A DNA stretch of 64,000 bases from Phyto melanocephala (lineage: Eukaryota > Arthropoda > Insecta > Diptera > Rhinophoridae): positions 103,929,947-103,993,946 of the forward strand of contig OW799235.1 of assembly GCA_941918925.1 (NCBI GenBank), written 5' to 3'. The notes under the pieces were generated by a model that worked only from the letters and a program-made list of their open reading frames with translations, was not told the DNA's origin and made no database searches. Every line of letters starts with the position of its first letter. Within the stretch, counting starts at the first letter, position 1. A program made the translations under genes and the position numbers. Of this stretch, positions 11,820-23,700 are shown in pieces.

Positions 11820-13245
11820 AGTTAGAGACCTGAAATTTTAGATGCCCTTCTTTAGTTAGTTGGTTATAAACACTTGATCTTCGTTTTTATTACAACTTAG
11901 AGTGCCATCTTGGACTTTAACTTTTTATGGTTTACTCTATTACGCTGGTCGAGTCCTTCCACTTAATACTAACACTCTTGGTGATGAAGGGGGGCAAAAT
12001 CACAACTACTTTATTTTATGCGCCATTTTGCATTTTAACTTTTTTATAGTTTACCATTTGATACCAATATTGAGGGGGTTAAAAGGATTGTCCAGAGACT
12101 AAAAAAACGGTTTTCGTTTGTAAAATTTAGAAAATATACAGCAGTAATTGAATTTTTGTGCTTATATCTCAGTTATTGTAGTTTCTACTGCAAAAGTCAG
12201 TTTTTTGAGAAATGAGCTTTTATTTTTATGTCTTTAGCGTGGCTAAAATTTATTTAGAAGCTTGATATATTTAATTTATATAAAGGGTCCGCCATCAAAC
12301 GTATTTATTTTAAACTAGTGCTTATTTCGTTAATGGTATCACTTAGCTCATGTCTGATTTGACAGATAATTAGTTTTATCCTTCCGCTGAACGAATATGA
12401 TTGTGTATACGCTTAAACAACGCTAAGAAATATTACGACATTACTTTGGCCGATTTTTTCAAAAAAATCATCTTTTCAGATTGAGCTTATTTTGATCTTG
12501 GCGGTTATGCAAACAAGCAAAATTGTCGCATTTGGGGCACAGAAAACCAGCACGCATACATTGAAAAGCAGATACACCCAAAACGAGTCACTGTTTGTTG
12601 CGGATTTTGGTCAAGAGGCATAATTGGGCCATCTTTATTCAAAAATGAGCAAGAAGTGGATGTAGTCAATGGCGATCGTTATCGGACCATGTTGAACGAA
12701 TTTTTGTTCACAAAAAATGAAGAAGAGGATATTGGCAACATTTGGTTTACACAGGACGGCACTACGTGCCACAGCCGAAGCTACACTTTTTTTTTATAGC
12801 ATTTTCAAAAAAAAAGTTATTTGGCGAACCCTTCACTTATTTTTTTAAAAAATATTTTTATCTACAACTTTGCCGATTTGTGAATAAAGAGTAGCAGATG
12901 TGTCAATAAATTATCTTTAATTATGCGGTAAAAATATGTGATAAAACAGAAACCGTTGTGTTTATTTGTTTATATTTTACAAACTTATAGGGCGATTATG
13001 CTGATTTTCAATGGAGATTAATTTCCAAATATTTGCACAAGACTGATATCTGATCTGTGGTACATAAGTAAGCTTCTGAAATTTAATTTCAACCAACACA
13101 TAAACACACGGATATTGCTCAATCGATTTCCCGAGTAACAACCCTTCAGATAAAATTTACTTTATAGTGCAGGAAGTTAATATTGTACAAATTACAAATG
13201 AAGGACAAACCTATATAAACCCTCGGCACCACAAGTGCAGGGTAT
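11820..13245 (+). repeat. Decayed dispersed repeat interrupted by a mariner fragment
   Basis: The part before 12282 matches the interior of the repeat at 20979-22120 (GGTCGAGTCC region, CGCCATTTT, ACCAATATTGAG, TTATATCTCAGTTA). The part after 12960 matches its distal portion and ends in AGTGCAGGGTATAAAA, the usual end of this family. A mariner fragment at 12283-12833 splits it. No coding capacity is visible. Confidence 0.5.
12283..12833 (+). mobile_element. Mariner-family non-autonomous element, plus orientation
   Basis: The ends AAGGGTCCGCCATC and the inverse of AAGGGTTCGCCA are imperfect terminal repeats. The interior keeps decayed transposase on the plus strand: NKQNCRIWGTENQHAYIEKQ, PKRVTVCCGFWSRGIIGPS, and GNIWFTQDGTTCHS just before the right end. 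The N-terminal DNA-binding region and third catalytic block are deleted. TA precedes the left end; the right TA is not evident. Confidence 0.7.
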
Positions 13246-15359
13246 AAAAAATCATGATTGAAAGTAAATAGCGCTAAAATAATTTTCTTAAAATAAGGTA
13301 TAATAACTATTTAGTACTTCATTCTTACCATTTTTTTCTAATAAAATCAAAAACACTATTTCATGATTATATATGTTATTTGTTTTATAATATGTATATT
13401 TTGTATAGATTTCAAAAAGTTATATTTTGAAAATAATCCAAAAAATCAAATGATAGATGCTACAATAGCTTGGCTGGGATACAATTAAAATTTTAATGAT
13501 TTTACTTAAAACGAAACTGAAATTATTAAATAAATATTTTAAAAATGAAATAATTAAGTAGAATATTATTATTGTAATTACATACAAATATTTAATACAT
13601 ATTACATCTATAAAACATACGACTAATTATAAGTGTTTACAAAGAAACATTAACTACGAGTAACAACAAAATTTAAATAAGTTTAAACTAAGAAATTAAT
13701 AAAATAATCTTGCTTAAACTTAATAAATATAAATTATATATATTTTTTTTTACCGAAATTACTAAATTACAGAGTCCAACTAAATGTTTGATTTAAAACA
13801 TTTTTTTATTGTAGTTTTGATTTGCTTGTTCTGGATTAAATGGGGGTTATTATGTTTTACAAAATATTACATACATACGTTGTAAATATACTGTTCTAAT
13901 TGTTATAAGTAATATGAGTTATTTTTATAAATATTATTTAATTTTAGTTTATTTATTCTCTTTCCAGTTTTATTTGTGTATGTAGTGGTACTATATATAT
14001 ACGAGTATTGCATCTAATGATTTTTGTTGTTTTATTTTAATTTATATGAAAAGGCGAAATTTGTTGCAATTGGCTGGGGATTTTTCGTAAGATTTGTTGT
14101 TTCTTTTATTATTATTCAAAAAGGCTTAAATTTCTTGATAAATTTTATTACTTATTTTGTATAACAGGTGTTTTTGTTGTAGTTTATTTTTAAACAAATT
14201 TTTGAGTTAAGTTTTTAAGTGTGTTACAAGTGTGCGTTAAGTAAGAAAATAAAAACAAAGAGAGAATAAATAACAAAAAGTAAAGGTTTTCACAATAAGT
14301 GTTTAATATAATTAAACATTAGATTTTAATCTATTTAAATTGCCTGCACTTTATGAGGAATTTTATGTTAAAAATTGTTATCAGCAGTAGTAAGTTCAGT
14401 TTGTGGGCCAGTAGTTTTAACAAGTTTAAGAAAATTTAAGGTTTAAAACTTTTTGGATTACATTTGACACTTGAACTTGAAACAAATATGTTTGAGTATA
14501 TAAGTGTGTTTTATATTCGGCTGTGCCCACCATACAAATTTCTATGGAAGACATCAAATAAAAAGAGTATTTTTTTTTACTTTTCTCAGCATTTATTTAA
14601 ATAGTGGGCGATGTACGATTGTTTTTCTGATATTTACTATCTTCTTTCTTCTTCACTATAAAATATTTTTGATTAAAAATAAATTTCTCTTATTGAAGAT
14701 GGGCGTTTAAATCGAATAAAATATGTGTTGATATTTTTTTTAAATAACTTAATTTTTCTAATAAAACAGCTCTATTTAAATAATAACAAAAAATTTTGCT
14801 TACAAATGTTCGGCTAAAATTCTGACGCATTGTATTTTGAATTATATCGTCTCTAGTAATTAAAAGTTAAATATATAAAACTGAAATTTATTTATATTTG
14901 TGTAATACACCAAATATGTACCGTTAGTTGAACAAAAATGTGAATCGATCAAAGTAAAATCTTCTAAAAAATTATGTTCTTTATTATTTTAACTGTCGAT
15001 TAGCGATAGTTAGCCCGTTTAAAATATCAAAAAGTATTTTTATTTTTTCTCCAGAGAAATATGAAAAAACATTCAATATGGTTAAAGAAGAAAATAAATG
15101 CTAATTTCCTAACTCTGAATAAAAATACAATAAAACTAAAAATTAATTTATTTATATGTGAATTGACACTTAAGTCATATTTGTTAAATTTGTACAAGTA
15201 GTATAATTAACCGCCAAATTGAAATATGTATATGAAAATTGTCAAATTCAAATATAAGTTATGAAAAAAATTTGCAGTTGTGAAGCTTTTCATTTGGTAA
15301 TGATGTTTTAAATGCGTTTGTTAGATTCTATTCTATTCTAAATTTTAAGATGCAAATGA
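13246..15359. other. AT-rich intergenic DNA, no gene seen
   Basis: The stretch contains only short frames (for instance 14504-14710) with no domain or splice support. It might include 3' UTR of the upstream-lying coiled-coil gene, which I cannot test. No transposon ends are recognised. Confidence 0.5.
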
Positions 15360-15479
15360 CGTTATGCATAACAATAAACCGTTTGGCAACGAACAAGCTG
15401 CTTATTTTTTTATATGAAAATTTCCATAAAGGAAAGCAGCTCGTTAGTTATCACATATTTTTTGTTATTATACATAACG
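15360..15479. repeat. 120-bp imperfect palindrome
   Basis: The left arm begins CGTTATGCATAAC and ends ACGAACAAGCTGCTT. The right arm is the inverse, AAGCAGCTCGTTAGTT...ATACATAACG. The two can pair over about 45 nt with bulges around a loop of roughly 30 nt. It may be a tiny MITE or a structured RNA; no target duplication is evident. Confidence 0.5.
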
Positions 15480-16234
15480 CCGAAAATTTTCTGTATTCTG
15501 AATGATATTATGGTTATAGCCACATGATTTCCTTTTAGAATATCAATGTATAGTCATCAGTAAGAAATTATGACTCTGGCAATAAAATTGTATGAACACA
15601 AAAATAAGTTCGACTACAAGAACTAATTTTTTCGATTTGGAAAGCATTTGCTTGTATGTTTTCTAGGTATACCAAAATTGTCCCTAACTTTTTCCCAATG
15701 AAAAATATGGTCTTATTTTGAAAACTAATTTGAGAAAAAAAGACGGTTATTAGAAAAAAATTCAAACTACTTTTGTAATAATTTTATCAAAAAATAAATA
15801 ATTTTATATTTTCTAAATTAAGCTCGTAACTGTTTTGTTTTTATCATTAATACAAATAAAAATAGTTTCAAATCAACTCTACGTCATCCATCTCGCATGA
15901 ATTGAAAAGTAAAAGATTGCGCAATTCCATTAATATGTAGTTGTTGTTTGTAATATAATCCGACTTAGGACGGGCGAACATTTGAAAGACATTCATATAG
16001 AATTCTCTTTTTTTTATTCTCATTCACACAGACGAACATGTGTTAAAATGATAATGATTACGCATTGCGCATGTTTGTTGTGAATCAGCTGTCTCTTATA
16101 TGACGTCACACTAGCAAACAAGTGATTGATATTAAAAAAAAAATTTTTAAAAAAGCGCTTAAATAAATAATTAATAAATAACAATCATTATAAATTATAA
16201 TACAAAATAATAAATATCAATTAAATAAAAAAAA

Positions 16235-16978
16235 AAACAAGTAAGAGTGTTATATTCGGCCATGTCGAATCTTATATACCCTTCACAACGTGTAGTCATG
16301 CAATAACAATTGTTTGTATCACCATTCATCCCATATGAAATACGTACATTCATATAAAAAACATACATATATAAAAACATCCCATTGTAAAATTAAAAAT
16401 TAACGTATCTTTGTTAAAAAAAAAATAAAAAAAATAAAAAAAAATATTAAAAAAAATTTAAAAAAAAGTTAAAAAAAAAGTTAAAAAAAAAAATTTAAAA
16501 AAAAATTTAAAAAAAAAAAATTTAAAAAAATAATTCATATATAAATAATAAATATAAAACAAACAAAAAATAAAAAAAAATAAAAAAAAATAAAATAATA
16601 AAAATTTAAATAATATATTAAAAAAAAAATTTAAAAAATTAAAAAAAAAAATATAAAAAAAAATTTTTTTTGGCTCAGCTGGGATTCGATCATACGTTTA
16701 CTTTAACCAATATAAAAGTTTGTATGTATTTATGTTGTTGTTTTAATGTTGTTTTTGTGAAAAAAAATCAAGGTGGTCGTGGGTTTTTGCTCATATCTCA
16801 GTTGTTTATGAACCGATGTTTCTGATTTTCAACACCGATCTACTCCCGAATATTTCTGATATTTTAATACCTCGCCCGGGCCCAAGAGATTCAAAAAGTT
16901 GATTTCAACATACACACGGACAGACGGACAGATTGACAGGGCTTAATCGACTCCCCTATTCATAAGCTTTGCTTTTGT
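16235..16978 (+). repeat. Dispersed repeat, ACAAGTAAG...TTCGGC family, copy with A-rich core
   Basis: It starts ACAAGTAAGAGTG followed by the near-hairpin ATTCGGC-CAT-GTCGAAT and CTTATATACCCTTCAC. A ~290-bp A-rich tract, GGCTCAGCTGGGATTCGAT, GGTGGTCGTGG and a run with CACGGACAGACGG follow. It breaks off after CCCCTATTCATAAGCTTT and lacks the usual GGGTATAAAA end. It is very similar to the copies at 33877 and 46874. Confidence 0.75.
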
Positions 16979-17773
16979 TAAATGCGATTCTGATGTGACC
17001 TACATGCGCAGAATGAAAATATTTTTTACAGTCGGAATGAGTAATCTTGTTTTTATCATTCTTGGATGTTGTCAATAACTCTCGATTATTGTTCTTATTG
17101 TTTGCTTTTTTGTCAACAAAGCGTGTCGTCGGGAACCGAACAGGGTACACCTATACAGTTAGCGGTGCCAAACCATCTCATTATTATTTGTGTAATTTTT
17201 GTCAAATTACATATGTATATAAAAAAGAGATTTCAGTGCCAAGAATTCTCGAATAAGAAACACAAAAAATATTTTCTATTTCTCTCTGCGCTATCACCTT
17301 GCTGTTGCAACTAGAAAAATTGCAATGTTGTCTCAGCGAATGCAAGAGAGAAATATTTCCGAATATTGAACGGTCAAATTAAGATGATATGTTTGCCTGT
17401 CTGCTGAGTTTGAATTAGTTTCGACCAAATGATCTGTGTTCCCAGCGAAACAATTTTTTTTTTTAATTTACATTGCAATGGAAAATCCGCATAAATGGAT
17501 TTTGCTCAAACACAGAACCGGCGCAATAAATAAGCCATAAGATCACAGTTTATAAAAACGAAATAATTGCCAGCAATAGCTTAAATTGTAATCTGCTTCA
17601 ATATGAAATTCCCCATATATGCCGCAACAAATAAATAGAATATAGTTAGTTCAATCATTGCTCAACAAGATTTTAATTTTCGTTGCTAACTTAAACTAAT
17701 TTTTTGCTTAAAAATTATACGTTTTATGATTTTTACTAAAAGAACAGAGATAATTTAAGTAGTTAGTTTGTTG

Positions 17774-20700
17774 TTAAACTATAGTAACTGTTGGTTTTAA
17801 ATTATTGTGTTGATGTGATGTTGCTCTATAAAATTGATGCGATTGTTGTTGTTGCTGCTGCTGCTGCTGCAGTTGCTGATGCTGATTTGTTTGATTACGA
17901 TAACGTTGGTGATTATGGTTAAGATGATGCTGATGCGTTTGTATTTTCATTATATCCTGCAGACGATGATGATGTTTTGAATTTAATATTATATTATTAT
18001 GAGCATTCTCTTGTTGCGGCAATTGTTGTTGCTGTTGTTTACTTAAATTTGTATTAATAAAATTTTTACTAAATTCTTCCTCTTTACTTTTATTCAATGA
18101 GTTGCCCTCACTCTGCCAATGCTTTAACGGATCACCGATCAGTGTGATTTTGACGGGCTTATATGAAGGTGTTTGTTTTTCCCAGGCAATTGAAGCTCTT
18201 CGCGGTGTATGCCGTGGCGTCGATAATTGCTGATTATAATTTGTTAAAGTTGTGGAAATAATAGTATGACGTCTGGTTTGATTATTGGCTAAACAGCCGG
18301 AGTTGGGTTGATGATGCTGTATGATGGTGGTCGCATCACTGCAAATAGCTGGGAAATATGTTGTATAACTGGTGTATTCTGGTTTACTTCTAAATGGGAA
18401 TTAAAACAAAAAAGAAAACAATAAAAAATATTTTTTTTTTGTTATCAGAGAAAAATATTTTGTTTTTCTAGAAAAGTTTAAAGTTGGAAAAGCTGTATTT
18501 TATTGCATGCTAAAAAGATTTCTTTTTTTTTTCTTTGGTTTTAATTTCAACTATTTATAATATTGTTAGTAATTTTATTAGTATAATTTACCTCAATTCT
18601 ATTTGAATTTGCAGCATGCAATCAAAATGTTTTTATTTATTTAAACAATCTTATTAAACATAAAGTGTTAATCACATTAATTATATTCTTAATTTCTAGA
18701 AACCTAAACAGTAAGCAGCAATTGATTTGAAATAGAAAAAATTGCTCCAACAGTCTTTTAGGCACAGCTTGATAATTTAAAATTTAAATAAAAAGTTTAA
18801 CTAATTTATTTTAATCTTAATTCGACTTTATTATTTTCTTTTTAAAAATTCTTTTTATTTTTGTATTAGTTCAGTTTGAGATCAAGTTTTAAAATTATAA
18901 ATAAATATATTTTATTTTATTTATTTATTTATTTTATTTATTTATTTAAATTTCGGCAACCAAGCCTCTAGGCCATAATTGGCTACAAACTTCTACTAAA
19001 AAAAAAAAAAAAAATTTACAATGCTTTTTACTTAAACTATAAAAATATAATGTAAAAATAATTTTAAAAATTATAAACATAAACTAATAAAAAAAATAAA
19101 AAAAAAATTTAAAAAAGTTTAATAAATATTTTTTTTAGTTTTTTTTTGGTCTTATAGTATCTGTAAAAAAAAAAAAAACTGCTTAAGTCGACATAAGCCT
19201 AAATCGAGTAATAACTCCCGCAATTTAAAACTACCCTTAGGGAAATTCTCAACTTTGCAGAAAGTTATTGTAATAGTATTTGAAATAATAAATTATTTTA
19301 ACTTTTTAACAACTTAAGTATACGAAAACCGATATGCTCTTTGAATTATTTAACACGGAAATAATAAAATAATTAATAAACATCAACTAAAAATTTAAAA
19401 GTGCTTCTCTGAAAAACTATAGAAATATTTTGTAATATTTCTACCAGAAGTGTACTACTGGTAGAGTAGTACACTTCGAACTAATCAACTGGCGGCACCT
19501 ACAGACAAATATAAATATTTATCCCACATCTTAAAAAAATTCAAAAGTTCATAGAACTTAGAAACTCATAAAAATTTTAAATTAATTATGAAAATGAGTT
19601 AAAATATAATTTTGACTTTTTTCTTTTATTTCAAATCAACGGCTGTTTCCCCATATAAATTTTAAACATTTACAACTTAAATCTAATAATAATTTTTTGA
19701 ATGATTTTAAATCATGAATTACAATTTTTAACACAGCTATAACTTAAATGTAAAATACATATAATATTAATTGCGCACAATAATAAAACAGCCAAGAAAA
19801 AATCACAGTATAATACCTTTTGTTCTCCATATTGTTGAAGTCTTTAGTTAAATTCAATTAAGGATAATAATTATAATAATAAGCCATACCATACCAATTT
19901 TAAAGTGTTAGCATGAAAGTATAGATTGAATACAAATTTATTAAATTTATACATGTTAATGTAAATTTATAAATATAAAAAAAGAAAAAAAAAAAAAAAA
20001 AAAGAAAGAAATTAATAAATAACCTAAATTTATATTTTGTTTCTTTTTTCTAAGAAAATTATTTGATTATTTGCGAAAGTTTTCTTGTATTTTAAATTCG
20101 AGCTAAATTTAATTTATTTTAAACATGCAACAATCACTGCACTTATTGTTTGTAAGATATATGTTTTTATTTTGTTTTTGTAAATAAAAATACTTAAATA
20201 GGTTGTAGGTATGCAAATTTTTAAAAGTTTCAACATGCATTTTCGATAATGAAAGAAAAGAATAATGTTTGAAAAATGCAACAAACCGTAAGATGTTTAA
20301 GAAAACATTTATAATTATTGTTTTTAGTATTGGAAATAAGTGCTTGTGTGGGAAATGTAATTTTAGTGTATATTGTTTTTGCGTTGTTGCAAACTTAAGA
20401 ATATATATACTAGACTTGCAAGATCTGCAACATTTGCATGAGCTGTTTGCAACGAAGGGTGATTTCCCCTATAGTGTTTTGGAGAGTAGAACGATATAAT
20501 AATAAATTATTTGAAAATAGGATATTTAAAATTTTTTAATTAATTGGAATAACACAATTAAAAGAAAAGAGGGTATACCAGAGAATAAAATATTTGCTTC
20601 AACAACCGAAATTTCTATATGCTCAACATTAAACTGAAATCAGTGTTACCACTACACGGCCCTATGCTCATTTGCAATAAAAAGAAATTACCCAATTTGA

Positions 20701-23700
20701 AAGAAAAACTTTTTGAAATAAATAGGCCTTAACAGTTTCTATAGAAATACTATTTATCTTTTGAAAAATGGAAATACTGAAAACAGAAAAGGGTAACTCT
20801 TGACTTACACAACTTAAAAGCGAAAAATTTTTACGTTGTATACTTTTAAAAGAAAATTTTTATAAAAGTAAAATTATATATCTGTGTACATACGTAAGTG
20901 GTTAAATAACACATATACCTTTTTCTTTTCAATATGTTGTTGTTCAAGGTAATTGTTGAAAAATCAAAAAGGATATAGAACAAGTAAAGGTGCTATATTC
21001 GGCCGTACTGATTCTAATAATACCCTTCACTCTCATGTGAACTCATCATAGAGATGCCTAGAATTCAAGTTTATAAAAGCTGTTCTAAGAAAAAAAAAAA
21101 TTATCCTCCTGTTGTTTTTTTTTTGTCTTGGATTATACATTTTTTAAATCTTACTGCATTCTACTGGTCGCGACCATTTATTTGATGCCAAAATTTTGAG
21201 GGTATATATCGTTCCTTGTGAGCGAAATTTTCGTATGTTACGTTTTTTTAGAAATCGAGCTTTGTATGCAATAAAACATTAAAAAAAACATTATACCAAT
21301 AACTGTTTTAGTTATGGAGATATCACTGTGTACATTTTATCGCATGTAGCAGTATTATTTACATTTCTATTTACTAAAAAGTAATAAAAACGCTCTACTG
21401 TCTACTTTGTAACTTACGATAATTTCGCGCACAGAAGTCGATATGTTTTCTATATGTCTGCCATTTTATTTAGGACGCCATTTTACAATTAAATTTTTTC
21501 ATAGCTTACTGTGTTTTTTTTTCTGAACAAGCCCTTATATTTAATGCCAATATTGAGAAAGTTAGAGGAGATATATTTTAAAAGACAAGGTTTAACCTAT
21601 ATGCGAAATTAGTGAATGCCATTTTAAGAATTTTTTATAGTGTTCTATTTATTACACACCTAATACCAATATTTAGTCTTAAGGCTGTCCAGAAGCTGAG
21701 CAAAATCAAATTTCGCTTGAAGATTTCAGGGAAATTGCGGAAGTTGTTGCATTTTGTTACTTATAACTCAGATTTAAACTCATTTGTTAGTTTTTCTAAA
21801 ATATTTGTATTAAAAAAATCGCCTATAAGTTTGCGGATATGAGAAGAAACGGAGGCAGTCGTTTTATTTTGCTAATATCCCAGAAACTTACAGAGCGATT
21901 ATTCTAGATTTCATAGTGATTCATTCACAAACAATTTCAAAAGTTTAATAAATATTATAAACAGATCTATTTAACATGTGGGGGCTTCTAAAACACCCAC
22001 GGACATCACACAATCGACTCCCCTATTCATAAGCTTTTTAATTTTATGAGGTCCAAAATGAATATTATAGAAATCACATATTAAATGAGAAGCTTGGCAT
22101 CACTGATGAAGGGTATAAAAATAAACTCTTAAAAATACCGCAGAGAAAAAGATATCTGTTGTTTAGTTGTGATAGTAGAATTTTACGGTTATATCTATAG
22201 ATTTTCGTTTTGGGACATTAATGCGTAAGGGGAATTCACTCTTGGTAGCATTGTTGCAATTAGTGCAAATATGCACTAATTTTTTGCTACCAAGCGTGAG
22301 TGCATTTTACATGTGTGTTGCAAACTTATGGCAACGAGCTGATCTTTTAGGTATTTTAGAAACAACAAATCGTTTTAATATTTTCCGAAAAGAAAATAAA
22401 TTAATTTTAAATAAATAACAATACCTAAATCAACGGAAAATATATCACAATTTTTTTGATAAAAAATGCCATGTATGAAATTGAATTTGTGGATATTTTA
22501 AGTTCTGAGAGTAAAAAAATTGTGTATCTGTTGTGCAAATTTGTGTGACATTACTTTGCACTGATTTAAAGTAGTGCATATTTGCTCAAGTGATGCAAAC
22601 TGCAATTTATTAGAATTTGTTTTTGTAGTCGTGCACAAGTTAAATTGTTTGCTAGACTTGCACGGTCTGCACGACTTGCAAAGGTAGTTTGCATCAAAGA
22701 GTGAGTTCCGCTATAGTTATCACAAAAAATTATGATTCTTGCTATACAAATTGTATAGCCAAAAAAAGTAAAGTTCGACTGTAATAGATTTGATTGCATT
22801 TTTTCTGGGACAAAAAAATTATATTTTACACCTGAATTTCACATAAACGCAATTATTGCGATACTAAAAATTGCAACAAATTCAGGTAACTACACTACTC
22901 TGCAAAAAGCAATCAACTTTTTGTTACTCTAAATTTGAGAGCAGATTCTTAAGTTAAGTTTACGTGAAACTACCTTCCGGTTTTTGTAAGTTGGCGCTTG
23001 CTTTTGAGATGAACCGATATGCGAATAATAGGGTAGTTCCACGACAGATATAGGCATAACTTAAAAATAGTTTATCCAATTCTGTTTGAAAGCGAATGCA
23101 ACATTATACAATTAAATTTTATTTAAAATAAACTAACGTAGTTTTTTAAACGGTGCAGCAGTTGCAGAAATATTGTTAAATTTTTGCTAAAAATATTATT
23201 CAATAAATATTGTTGTTGAACTTTAGTTTTTTATGTCAATTTGTTGTCTTTGCAACAATTTTTCATGTTTTCCAAAAGGTTTTAAAAACATACAGTAACG
23301 TACTATCAATTAAGTAAATAAAACAAGGTAATTTCATAATAAAGGGTGGTCCAACCCTAATGCACGATGTTAATTGTGAGTCACAACTTAACGTCAAGTT
23401 TTTTCCCAAATTAGTTCGACATTTCTTTGCGTGTTTAGATTGTTGAAGCCTTTAACTAAAATAGAGTATAATGTGAATGAATTTCGTGTATTTCGTTATA
23501 TTTTTGGTCAGCATAATCGACAAAATGTGACCACAATCGGGAGAAATGTGCGCAAATCTTAAATCTTGTGTAAACATCTGAACAACAGTGTAAACAGCCT
23601 GCGGAAGAGATTGCTGTTCTCCACAAATATGTGACAGAAGAGGCGTAAACCTCGACTCGTCGATGTGCTCAACAATTAAAAATTAACATTGTCATTGCAA

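Noticed and set aside
16400..16670. Long A-rich tract considered as a retroposon tail of its own
   Set aside because: It recurs as an internal part of the 46874 copy, so it is annotated with that repeat. The idea that core plus tail is a separate retroposon is kept only as a finding.
17842..17880. CAG-type trinucleotide run considered as a microsatellite
   Set aside because: It lies within the last coding exon and encodes Gln, so it is counted as part of the protein.
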